DNA of 49,190 nt, taken from contig NZ_JACBXS010000028.1 in the NCBI RefSeq assembly GCF_013415485.1, forward strand, positions 1 to 49,190, in the 5' to 3' direction. The DNA is from Rhabdonatronobacter sediminivivens. GTDB lineage: Bacteria > Pseudomonadota > Alphaproteobacteria > Rhodobacterales > Rhodobacteraceae. A model generated the notes under the pieces. That model did no database searches. It was not told the DNA's origin and worked only from the letters and a program-made list of their open reading frames with translations. The translations under genes were made by a program, and so were the position numbers. Positions 35,256 to 44,500 of this stretch are shown here, piece by piece (within the stretch, counting starts at the first letter, position 1; each line of letters begins with the position of its first letter).

Positions 35256-35672
35256 ATGCGGATCACATTCGCTGCCCTGATGCTTTTGCTTTTCCTGACA
35301 CCGGCGCGGGCTGGAGCCGAGGGCCCGGCACGCGCCGGGGCGATCGCGGAGGTCATCTCCAGCCAGATTGAGGCGTTTAGCGACGATGATTTCGACGCCG
35401 CGTTCGATTATGCCTCGCCCACGATCCGCGGCATGTTCGGCTCGCCCGAGCGGTTTGGGCGGATGGTGCGCGAGGGCTATCCCATGGTTCATCGTCCCGA
35501 AACGCTGCGCTTCGGTGATCTGCGCGAGGCGCGCGGGCGGCTGTGGCAACGGGTGATCGTCAGCGATGCCGCGGGGCGGGTGCATTTGTTGGATTATCAG
35601 ATGATCGAAACGGACGGTGGCTGGCGGATCAACGGTGTTGTGCTGGTCCCGGCGCAGGAGGCCGGGGTCTGA
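35256..35672 (+). CDS. exported DUF4864-like protein
   Basis: 138 residues from ATG 35256 (GGAGAG seven bases upstream). A signal peptide (MRITFAALMLLLFLTPARA) precedes a small alpha/beta domain of the NTF2-like/DUF4864 kind: IAEVISSQIEAFSDDDFDAA, YASPTIRGMFGSPERFGRMV, then WQRVIVSDAAGRVHLLDYQM and a final WRINGVVLVP strand. No catalytic residues are known for the family. It is most likely periplasmic. The frame open to 35196 is Arg-rich and not taken. Confidence 0.83.
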   Translation: MRITFAALMLLLFLTPARAGAEGPARAGAIAEVISSQIEAFSDDDFDAAFDYASPTIRGMFGSPERFGRMVREGYPMVHRPETLRFGDLREARGRLWQRVIVSDAAGRVHLLDYQMIETDGGWRINGVVLVPAQEAGV

Positions 35673-35992
35673 GGGCCGCCTTGCGCTGACCTGGCGCTGC
35701 GCATTTGGGCCAGCGGGGAGGAGCGCCCCCGAGCCGCGCCCACCCACCCAGCGCGCCTCGCGGGCGCTTGGCCCTGTGCCGGGGCACAGGGCCGTCTGTT
35801 TGGTGGGGGGCGTGTTGCAGACCCGGCAGTTGCGCCGCTGGGCAGTGCAGCGCGCGCTGGTCTCAAGGCAGTTTAACACGATTGGCGTAGGACTGTGGCG
35901 GTCAGGGCAGCCGGACCGTTTCCCCCGTGGGTGCATCCCCAAGGGGCCGGTTCGGTGTGTTGCCAGAAGGTTGAACCAAAGGGGATCCGCGC
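35673..35992. other. intergenic stretch before the beta-helix gene
   Basis: 320 bases without a convincing gene. It contains the family 2 repeat (35721-35772), a perfect hairpin GCCCTGTGCC/GGCACAGGGC (35771-35792) that may stop transcription of the DUF4864-like gene, and an AT-richer patch near 35867-35885 that may hold the promoter of the gene at 35993. Confidence 0.55.
35721..35772 (+). repeat. intergenic repeat, family 2, copy B
   Basis: GAGCGCCCCCGAGCCGCGCC, ACCCACCCA, GCGCGCCTCGCGGGCGCTTG. The order of elements matches 7946-8013. It is immediately followed by a perfect 10-bp hairpin at 35771-35792. Confidence 0.65.
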
Positions 35993-38281
35993 ATGAACAA
36001 GGCTGTCACCGAAGGGCTGGGGCTGATGCCGCCGCCGTTTTCCGCCGGACTGGATGTCTGGTCCCAGACCACCGGGCGGCCCGGGACGGCCACCTATGCG
36101 GGGGCGCCGAATGCGGTGTTTGTGCCCTCGGACCCTGATTTCGACGGCTGTCTGGAGCTGCTGAAAACCGCCGACACCCAGCGGCTGCGCTGGATGGGCG
36201 AGGTGCCGATGCAGCCGGGACTGTATCTGCGCGTCACCGTGCGGATCAAGGCACTGAGCGGCAACCTGCCATCGGTGCGCATTGCGGGCTGGGCGGGCCA
36301 TGCGGGCGGCAGCAATGTCGGTGCCGTGCCGCAGACGGGGCCGTCGGTGATGCTGCAGACCTATGGCCAGGTGGTCGAGGTCTCGGCCATCATTGGGTCC
36401 GGCGCGCGCGGCGGGGTGGACATGCCCTGGGGCGTGGTGCCGGTCTTCGGGCATTTCGGGCTGGATCTGACCGGGTTGAATGGCGGCGTGGTGCGGATCG
36501 ATGACATCCGGATCGAAGATGTCAGCCGCTTCTGGCTGTCCGAGAAGCTGGGCGTGGTGGATGTGCGCGACTATGGCGCGCTGGGCGATGGCAGCACCGA
36601 CGATCTGGCCGCGTTCGAGGCGGCCGCCGACGCCGCCGAGGGGCGCACCGTGCTGGTGCCCGAGGGCAGTTACCGGATCGGCGGGCATCTGAGCATCCCT
36701 GGCCCGGTCCGCTTCGAGGGCACGCTGGTCATGGAGGATGACCACCGCCTGCTGCTGCAAAGCGGCTATGACTTCCCCACCTATGCCGCGGCCTTCGGCT
36801 CGGACGATGCGGGGTTCCGCAAGGGGGTGCAGGCGCTGTTTCACTTCAACGACCATGTGACCTTTGATCTGCGCGGGCGCCGGGTGCGGCTGCAATCGCC
36901 CGTGGATGTGGCAGCCCTGGCCGGGCTGGACGAATTCACCGCCCGGCGCACCATCGCCAACGGGCAGATCGACGTGATCGCCAGCGGTGACTGGGACAGT
37001 GTGACGCTGACGCGCACCGCCAGCTATGACCCGTCGAACCCACTGCGGCTGTCGGGGATGAGCAATATCAACAGCCTGCCGGTGGGCGCGCGGGTGACGG
37101 GTGTTGGTGTGGGGCGTGAGGTCTATGTCCGCTCGCGCAGCCCTGCCGCTGGCAACGCGACGCTGAGCCAGCCGTTCTACGGCGGGGCAGGGACCCAGAA
37201 CCTGACCTTCACCCGCGATGCCTATGCGCTGGATTTCTCGGGCTTCGACAATCTGCGCCGGTTCGAGATCGAACATGTGGAGTTTCTTTGCCGTGGTGCG
37301 GCCAGCGCGGTGATGCTGCCGCGCGACGGGGGCATCCTGCGCTTCAACGACTGCACTTTCAACCGGCCAAAGGATCGAGGCATCACCTCGATCGGTGGCG
37401 GCTGTCAGGGGCTGCTGATCGACCATTGCCAGTTCCTGGCCCCCGACATGGCCCTGCCGGTGCAGGAGCGGACCTCGATCGCGTTCAACGTCAATTCCAA
37501 CGATTCCAAGATCCGCAACAACCGCGCGGTGATGTGGGGGCATTTCGCCATTCTGAACGGGGCGGGGCATCTGATCATGGGCAACCACTATTTCCAGGGT
37601 GACACGCAGCCTTCGGGTGTGCGGCGCGGGGGGATCGTGCTGACCCAGCCCAACGTCAAGACCACGATCACCGGCAACTACATCGACAACAACTTTCTGG
37701 AATGGACCAACGAACATTCGGCCAACCCGGCCCATGACAACGGCTTTTCCTTTGGCGGGCTGACGGTGACGGGCAACACCTTTACCTGCAACGACGTGGC
37801 GCCGTGGTTTTCCTGGATTGTCATCAAACCCTATGGGCCGGGGCACTTCCTGCAGGGGTTGAACGTGAACGGCAACGTGTTCCGCACGGTGAACGGGCGG
37901 ATTGACCGCGTGGACACGGTGGACAGCACCTATGCCACGCTGGATTACAACCGCACGCGCAACGTGATCTTCGACAACAACGCCTTCAACGGGGTGGATA
38001 TACCGGCGCAAAGCCCGCTGGTCATCCGCCATGAGCAGAACAGCCCGGCCACCACCTGGACCGTGGACACGGCAGGGCGGCTGCCCTTCAGTGGCTGGGC
38101 ACGGACGGTTTCGGCGCTGGTGATGGAAGGTGCGCCGACGGGCGGCGGCGGAGCGGTCCGGTCGCAGATGCCCTATGTCACCGTGCAGCAAGGCGCGAAC
38201 AACGACCAGGTCCGCCTGCACTGGCCCGAGGGCACCCAGGGCCGCGCCATGGTGACAATCCGGGTGGACAACCCGCTTTGA
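35993..38281 (+). CDS. right-handed beta-helix protein with pectate-lyase-3-type domain
   Basis: 762 residues. The Pectate_lyase_3 signature VVDVRDYGALGDGSTDDLAAF sits near residues 186-206. Parallel beta-helix coils follow, with recurring N-rich turns (FNVNSNDSKIRNNRAV, KTTITGNYIDNNFLEW, LTVTGNTFTCND). The N-terminal ~180 residues are a separate beta-rich domain (RLRWMGEVPMQPGLYLRVTV). No signal peptide is seen, although such proteins usually act on polysaccharides outside the cell or as phage-tail-like spikes, so export by a dedicated route or a cell-surface role is inferred. No lyase catalytic residues can be claimed. AAAGGGGA lies seven bases upstream of the ATG. Confidence 0.83.
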   Translation: MNKAVTEGLGLMPPPFSAGLDVWSQTTGRPGTATYAGAPNAVFVPSDPDFDGCLELLKTADTQRLRWMGEVPMQPGLYLRVTVRIKALSGNLPSVRIAGWAGHAGGSNVGAVPQTGPSVMLQTYGQVVEVSAIIGSGARGGVDMPWGVVPVFGHFGLDLTGLNGGVVRIDDIRIEDVSRFWLSEKLGVVDVRDYGALGDGSTDDLAAFEAAADAAEGRTVLVPEGSYRIGGHLSIPGPVRFEGTLVMEDDHRLLLQSGYDFPTYAAAFGSDDAGFRKGVQALFHFNDHVTFDLRGRRVRLQSPVDVAALAGLDEFTARRTIANGQIDVIASGDWDSVTLTRTASYDPSNPLRLSGMSNINSLPVGARVTGVGVGREVYVRSRSPAAGNATLSQPFYGGAGTQNLTFTRDAYALDFSGFDNLRRFEIEHVEFLCRGAASAVMLPRDGGILRFNDCTFNRPKDRGITSIGGGCQGLLIDHCQFLAPDMALPVQERTSIAFNVNSNDSKIRNNRAVMWGHFAILNGAGHLIMGNHYFQGDTQPSGVRRGGIVLTQPNVKTTITGNYIDNNFLEWTNEHSANPAHDNGFSFGGLTVTGNTFTCNDVAPWFSWIVIKPYGPGHFLQGLNVNGNVFRTVNGRIDRVDTVDSTYATLDYNRTRNVIFDNNAFNGVDIPAQSPLVIRHEQNSPATTWTVDTAGRLPFSGWARTVSALVMEGAPTGGGGAVRSQMPYVTVQQGANNDQVRLHWPEGTQGRAMVTIRVDNPL

Positions 38282-38287
38282 CAACGC

Positions 38288-38320
38288 CCGGGGGCGGCCG
38301 CAGCCGTCTGCTGCCCCCGG
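38288..38320. terminator. hairpin between convergent beta-helix and kinase genes
   Basis: CCGGGGGC (38288-38295) and GCCCCCGG (38313-38320) form an 8-bp stem, starting six bases after the beta-helix stop codon. No T run follows, so its strength as a terminator is uncertain. Confidence 0.5.
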
Positions 38321-38440
38321 TCGGCCTTGGTCTGAATATGGCCCGGATACTGCAGACGCGGGCCATCGGGCGCGGATTGCGTCTTTTCGGCAGCCTTTCA
38401 GGGGAGGGGGGCGACTGGTCCGGGGGGCGTTTCCAGCCGG

Positions 38441-40819
38441 TCAGTCGCGGGGGAGCGCCCGCTGCAGAAGCGTCACCAGTTCGTTGCGGCGAAACGGCTT
38501 GCGCAGGAAATTCCGGCCCTCCTGCAGCTTTGCACCCGGACCATCCGCAGCCTCATGATAGCCCGATGTGAAGATGATCGGCAGATCCGGGCGCAACACC
38601 TCGACCCGCTTTGCCAGATCGAGCCCGGATTTGCCGCCCGGTAACACGATATCGGAGAATACCAGATCAAAGTCGGTATCGGAGGCAAGCAAGGACGCGG
38701 CTTCATCGACCGTGCCCGAAGCGGTGACATCGTAACCGAGGGATTCCAGCAAGCCGGTCATGTAGTCGCGCACGATGTCCTGATCCTCGACAAGCAGGAT
38801 GTGCCCCGATCCCTGGTGCTCCGTCCTGGCCGTTGCTTCAGGGTGGCTTTCTGCCGGTGCGGCGGATGCGATCGCAGGCAGGAAGACTTCGACCTGCGTG
38901 CCATTGCCGGGTTGGGAGCGAATGTCCACGATGCCCTGCGACTGATGCGCAAAGCCCTGCACCATCGACAGGCCAAGGCCGCTGCCGACGCCTGGCCCTT
39001 TCGTCGTGAAGAACGGATCGAAGGCGGATTGCCGTGTCGCCTCATCCATCCCGTGTCCGGTATCGGTCACAGAGACCACGAGATAACGCCCCGGAGCCAG
39101 CCCCCGAACGGCAGGCGTGCTGTCTGCCTCAACCTCGGCATTGCGCAGACCGATGGTCAGGACACCGCCCTCGGGCATCGCGTCGCGTGCATTGATGCAA
39201 AGATTGAGCAGCGCGCTTTCCAGCTGGCTGGGATCGGTTCGACAGGTCCATAACCCGGGCGCAGTCTTGACCTTGATCTCGATCTGTTCGCCCAGAGTTC
39301 GCGCAATGATGTGGCTCATTTCAGCGATCAGGTGGTCCAGGTCGATGGCCTGCGCCGCCATTGGCTGCCTGCGCGCGTAGGACAAGAGCTGGCTGATGAG
39401 CCGCGCACTGCGGTCGAGCGCCCGGTTGGCGACATCGAGGTTCTTCCGGACCTCCGGATCATCACCGACAGAGACTTCCAGCGCTTCGAAGTTGCCCATG
39501 ACGACCGTCAGCAGGTTGTTGAAATCATGCGCCATGCCTCCGGTGAGATTGCCCATCGCCTCGATCCTGTGCGATTGCAGCAACCGCTCTTCCAGCTTGC
39601 GCCGCTCGGTGATGTCGACAAGGCTGCCGAGCATGCGCACCGGCTCGCCTGCCGGATTGCGCAGGATGACCCCCTCATCGCGGACCCAGACGTATGTGCC
39701 GTCACCGGTCTGGAAGCGGTATTCCTGATTCCACTTGTCAGCGCCCTCATGCAGAATTCTGTCGAACTGGCGCATGACCCCGCCGATGTCATCAGGATGG
39801 ATGCGCCGGGTCCATTTTTCCAGCGACCCCTGCATTTCCGCAGGGTCCAGGCCGAAGTTCTGTTGCAGCCCTTCGCTGGCCCAGAGCCAGTCTCGGGGGA
39901 TGTCAAAATCCCAGATCACATCCGACGTGGCCCGGGTGATCAGTTCAAGACGCTCGTTTGCCACATGTGCCGCGCTGATATCCATCTCGCAGATGACGAC
40001 ATGCGCCTCGCGGTCCTCGATCCCCGGCAGGGCGATCCGAAACTGTACATGCACGGGCTCGCCGTTCAGTCGGCGCAGCCTGTTGACGCCCTCGATCCGT
40101 CGCTCGCCGCGAAATATTGCCTCAAGTGCCGTCAGGAACACCGAATTGGGCTGTCCGGCCTCGAACACCTCATGGGCACGTGCGACCAGTTCCGCCGCAT
40201 TCGCGGCGCGGAACATTTCGACCGCACCGGCGTTCACCGCCAGAACCCGAAGGCGGTCGAGCATGAACTGCGTGAAACCCGGTGTCTCATGCGCGTGGGC
40301 GGCCAGGTCGCCAACGCCCTGCCCACGAAGACGGCGCAGTTCCGTCAGAACGTCGGTCCAGTCCTCTTCCCAGATGGCAACGGGGACGAGGTCATAGAGC
40401 GCGCGGTAGTGAGCGTTCTGCAGGCTTGTGGCCTCCAGCTTCTGGCGCTCCTCGACAAAATCGGTAACGTCGATCATGATGCCGAAAAGCGTTGCGTGAT
40501 CGCCGTCTTCAACCACCTTGACATTGTCCTGAAGCCAGACCGCGCGCCCGTCGGCTGCGATCATGCGATAGGTAAGCCTGTGCGGCAGGCGCTGCCTGCT
40601 CAGGTCCGTGCAGGTCTCGATGATCCTGTCCGCGTCTTCCGGATGCAACTTCGACTGCCAGAATCCGTCTGCGGAAAGCCAGTCCTCGGCGCTGTACCCG
40701 AGGATATCACCAACGCTCCCGCCGACGTGGTGAAAACGCAGAGTATCCGCGTCGGCCTGCCAGATGATGCCGTCAATGCTCTTGGTCATTCCACACGCGG
40801 TCAGGCTGATGGGGTTCAC
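38441..40819 (-). CDS. PAS-domain hybrid sensor histidine kinase with receiver
   Basis: 792 residues from GTG 40819 (an ATG at 40789, product [13 protein letters not shown], is equally possible). There are no membrane helices, so it is cytoplasmic. A PAS/PAC domain at about 15-120 ends in [10 protein letters not shown]; a degenerate PAS region follows at 140-280. A third PAS at 290-420 ends in [15 protein letters not shown]. The HWE/HisKA-like box [20 protein letters not shown] has the phospho-His, then the ATPase domain ([37 protein letters not shown]). A C-terminal receiver has [15 protein letters not shown] with the phospho-Asp. It resembles blue-light or redox PAS kinases but lacks an NCRFL cysteine motif. 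No output gene is adjacent. Confidence 0.93.
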   Translation of the reverse strand: MNPISLTACGMTKSIDGIIWQADADTLRFHHVGGSVGDILGYSAEDWLSADGFWQSKLHPEDADRIIETCTDLSRQRLPHRLTYRMIAADGRAVWLQDNVKVVEDGDHATLFGIMIDVTDFVEERQKLEATSLQNAHYRALYDLVPVAIWEEDWTDVLTELRRLRGQGVGDLAAHAHETPGFTQFMLDRLRVLAVNAGAVEMFRAANAAELVARAHEVFEAGQPNSVFLTALEAIFRGERRIEGVNRLRRLNGEPVHVQFRIALPGIEDREAHVVICEMDISAAHVANERLELITRATSDVIWDFDIPRDWLWASEGLQQNFGLDPAEMQGSLEKWTRRIHPDDIGGVMRQFDRILHEGADKWNQEYRFQTGDGTYVWVRDEGVILRNPAGEPVRMLGSLVDITERRKLEERLLQSHRIEAMGNLTGGMAHDFNNLLTVVMGNFEALEVSVGDDPEVRKNLDVANRALDRSARLISQLLSYARRQPMAAQAIDLDHLIAEMSHIIARTLGEQIEIKVKTAPGLWTCRTDPSQLESALLNLCINARDAMPEGGVLTIGLRNAEVEADSTPAVRGLAPGRYLVVSVTDTGHGMDEATRQSAFDPFFTTKGPGVGSGLGLSMVQGFAHQSQGIVDIRSQPGNGTQVEVFLPAIASAAPAESHPEATARTEHQGSGHILLVEDQDIVRDYMTGLLESLGYDVTASGTVDEAASLLASDTDFDLVFSDIVLPGGKSGLDLAKRVEVLRPDLPIIFTSGYHEAADGPGAKLQEGRNFLRKPFRRNELVTLLQRALPRD

Positions 40820-41093
40820 TTTCAGAGTGCCCCGCGGATGTCAATGATTGCAAGGCTTTTCAATGTGAACTGCGCGTCAGGCCCGAAGCTCTTCACCCCG
40901 GTCATGCCCATCTGCCGCATCGCGGGCCGGGCCCCTCTGGCGACATGGTGTTGCGATGTGGACTGCCACGGGTCGGCGTTGCCGTGACTGGCGCGCCGGG
41001 GCTTGCCGGATCATGGCCATCATGGCACCAGCTGTCTCATGTCGTCGAACACACCGCTCTATACCGCCCGTCACGGCGCTTGCTCGCCTGAAG

Positions 41094-41414
41094 ATGCCCA
41101 TGCGTGACCGCCACCGCCGTCGTCTGGACCGGCAACTCGCTGCGCTGGCGCGGCGGTTTCCGGCATTGCGCGGGCTGGTCGGGCTGGCCGAGGCACGCCC
41201 GGGCGTGATCCTGCGCCTGCCGCTGGGGCTCCTGCTGGTCGCGGGCGGGTTCCTGGGCTTCCTGCCGATCCTCGGGTTCTGGATGATCCCGCTGGGCCTG
41301 CTGATCCTGGCCATCGACCTGCCTTTGCTGCGCCCCGGTGTCTCGGCGGCGATGATCCGTGGACGGCGGCGGCTGGCGCTGTGGCGCCGGTCGCGGCGCA
41401 ATGGCGGGCGCTGA
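41094..41414 (+). CDS. small uncharacterised membrane protein
   Basis: 106 residues from ATG 41094. A basic N-terminus (MPMRDRHRRRLDRQL) precedes a hydrophobic hairpin: LRLPLGLLLVAGGFLGFLPIL and FWMIPLGLLILAIDLPLL, about residues 42-80, with a basic tail (RRRLALWRRSRRNGGR). This N-in/C-in two-helix pattern is widespread in alphaproteobacteria. No function is known. An upstream extension to 40956 would be Arg/Cys-rich and is unlikely to be real. Confidence 0.72.
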   Translation: MPMRDRHRRRLDRQLAALARRFPALRGLVGLAEARPGVILRLPLGLLLVAGGFLGFLPILGFWMIPLGLLILAIDLPLLRPGVSAAMIRGRRRLALWRRSRRNGGR

Positions 41415-41538
41415 GCTGGACTACGTCCTGCTGCTGCCCGGCCTTGGGCGGCGCAGGGCACATATCGACCATCATGACAGGGCCCGCCTGGCGGGGACCA
41501 GACACTCCATCCGAACGCCGGGCCAGACCGGCAACGGG

Positions 41539-44500
41539 TCAGGCGAAGTCTTGCATATTGCCCAGCAAGAGCCCGGTCATGGACACTTCGGTCGCCCCCG
41601 CTTCCAGGGCATCAATCCGAATGCCGGTCTCGATCCGGGTGTTGGTCTGATCGATGCCCGAAAGGTCAGCCTCGGCATCCAGAAACACCCAGCGCGGCGC
41701 GTGATCGCTTTGCAGCCCGACAGCCGCGCGCAGAACCTCCAGCGCATCCTGGGCGCTGATCCGTCCGCTCTGGGTGATGTCGGCGGCGATGAAATCCAGC
41801 GGGTGGGCCGGTCCCCAGCTTGGGTCCAGCCCGACGGCCAGGCGCAACACCTCCAGCGCATCGCGTGCCGAGACCGCACCGTCCATGCTGCGATCATGGG
41901 GGCGCGCCGCGTCCAGCTGCCCGCTTGCGCCCAACTCCAGCGCCAGGCGGAAGCCGCCATCCTCGGCGACGGGCGCGCTGATGTCCGGATCGTCAGCACC
42001 CGAGAAGACGACAGTGCTGCCGTCAAGCGGCGCGCCTGCGCGATCCAGCACCAGCCCCTCCAGCAGCGCGGCCTCCGGCTCTCCGGCGCCCTGGATGGAG
42101 ACTGTGATCGTCTCGGTGGCGCTGCCGTCCTGGCTGCTGACGCTCAGGGTCGCGGTGGCGCGGTCCTCGGCGCTCAGGACGCGGACGGCGGGGCTGTCGT
42201 TATCCAGCGCGAACAGCCAGTTGCCGGTCAGCGGGTCGAACTGGAAGGCGCCGAAGGGGGTGTCCAGTTCCTGCGGGTTCGGGGTCTGAAACCGGTCCTC
42301 GCCCTGGTCCCGGTCGATCACCAGCAGCGTGCCGCGGTCCTGTTCGGCGGCGGGATCACCGTCAATCACCTGGCCGGTGGTGTCGCCGAAGATCTGGGCG
42401 GGGGTGTTCTCTATGGTGACCAGCCTTTCGGTCACATCGCTGAACAGCCCGTCCCGGGCGGCTTGCGCGGTGACCATATGCTCGCCCGCGGGGGGCAGGT
42501 CCTCCAGATCAAAAAGCACCTCCCACCCGCCGGTCACCATACCCTCTGCGGTGGCAATGACCGTCTGGGTGATGTCGCCGAAACTGACCGTCACCCGCGC
42601 GCCCGGGTCGGCGAGGCCGCGCATGTCCAGCCCGAAATCCAGCTCCCCGGGCGCGATGACATCGTCCACGCCGACCGGGAAGATCTCGGGCGCCGAGGGC
42701 GGCTCCACCACCGAAACCCGGCGCCCCACCAGCGGGCTGGCGGTGCCGTCAAGCGTGGCCCGGGCCAGCACGAAGTGATCGCCCGGCTCGGGGATCTGCT
42801 GCGGGGTCAGTTCGACCCGCCATGTGCCATCGGGGCTGGCGGCGGTGGTTTGCGCGAAGTCGCCGAAGGTAACCGCCACCTCGGCGCCGGGGGCGGCGGA
42901 GCCGGTGATGGCAAGCCCCTCGGCGGCCTCGTCCGGGGTGATGACGTTGTTGCCCGCCACCCGGTCGATCACCAGCGCCAGCGGCGGGGCGACGACGGTG
43001 ACATCGCGGCTGGCCACGGCGCTGGACAGCCCGCCGACAGTGGCCGTGGCGAAGATGGTATGGGCGCCAAGGTCAAGCTGGCTTTCGGGCGTGAAGACCA
43101 CCTGCCAGTTGCCCGTGTCATCGGCGGTGGCGCTGGCCGCCAGAATGTCGGACAGCCGCACGCTGACAGACGCCCCCGGTTCGGCACTGCCGGTGACGGT
43201 GATGCCCTCGGCAGCCTCGGTCACGTCGATCACATCGTCGCCCGCCACCGCGCCGATCACCGGGGCGGCGGGGGGATCGGCGAGGCTGGCCGGGTCCAGC
43301 GGCTCTACCGGGAAGGGGGCGGACAGCGCCACCACGCCGCCGGAAAGCTGATCGGCAACGGCACTGGAATTGCCGCCCAACGCGCCAGCACCCCAGGTGA
43401 CGACCGAACCATCTTCCTTGACCGCGGCAAAGGCGTATTGGGTGGCGTAGATCGTGACCACACCGCTGCTCAGATCCTCGGAAACAAGGCTGGAATCGCC
43501 GCCCCGGTTGCCAGCACCCCAGGTAATGACCGAACCGTCCTCCTTCAGCGCCGCAAAGGCGCTGGCGGTTGAGAAGACCTGGACAACACCGTCGTCCAGC
43601 TGGTCCGCCACCGCACCCGCGTCCCCGCCCCAGTTTTCGATATCCGTATTCACGTCGTCGGGCCTTTGGCCCCAGGCCACGACCGAGCCATCGGCCTTCA
43701 GCGCGGCGAAAGCGTAACGGGTCGAATACAGGGCGACCACATCTTCCTGCAAAGCATCGGCAACCGCGCTGGAATCCCCGCCGGCATTGGCATCGCCCCA
43801 GGTGACGACGGATCCATCGGCCTTCAACGCCGCAAAGGCACGCAAGGTGGCGTGCAGACCGACCACATCGCCCTGCAGTGCGTCGGCGACGGCGCTGGAA
43901 TCCCCGCCGTAGCCCTCATCGCCCCAGGTGATGACCAAGCCATCCGCCTTCAGCGCCGCAAAGGCCTTTGTCGTGGGGTGAATATCGACGACCCCGCCGG
44001 ACAGGGCATCGGCAACGGCGCTGGGGTCACCTCCCATGTGATCGACACCCCAGGTGACGACCGAGCCATCCTGCTTCAGCGCCGCAAAGGCCGACCCAAA
44101 CGCCCAGCCCTTCAGCCCGCCGGTCGAATAGACTGCCGTGACGCCCTCTTGCAGCGCGTCCGCAACGGCGCTGGTGTCGTCCCCGAAGCCGCCCTGAAAA
44201 GACGCGGGATGCCAGGCGAAATTACCCCAAGTGACGACAGAGCCATCCTGCTTGATGGCGGCAAACCCGAATTGCGCCGTGCGAATTGTCGCCACATCGC
44301 CCTGCAACTGGTCCACAACGTTGACGAAGGCTGTATCATGGGTCAGATCGGCGCCCCCGCCCCAGAAAACAACCGAGCCATCCTCCTTAAGCGCCGCAAA
44401 GGCGTGTCGGCCAGAGAACAGTGCCGTCACGCCGTCGGCAAGCTCTTCCGCTACGGCGCTGGAATCGGCGGCAAGGCCCGCGCCCCATGTGACAACCGAG

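Noticed and set aside
38441..40819. LOV-type blue-light domain in the hybrid kinase
   Set aside because: None of the three PAS regions contains the NCRFLQ flavin-binding cysteine motif.
41359..43572. A 737-codon plus-strand frame, and similar ones at 43666 and 46300
   Set aside because: These mirror the repeat units of the giant minus-strand gene; their own repetition (GDDRAI-like text) is the reverse reading of the TWG motif. They have no ribosome-binding site or recognisable domain.
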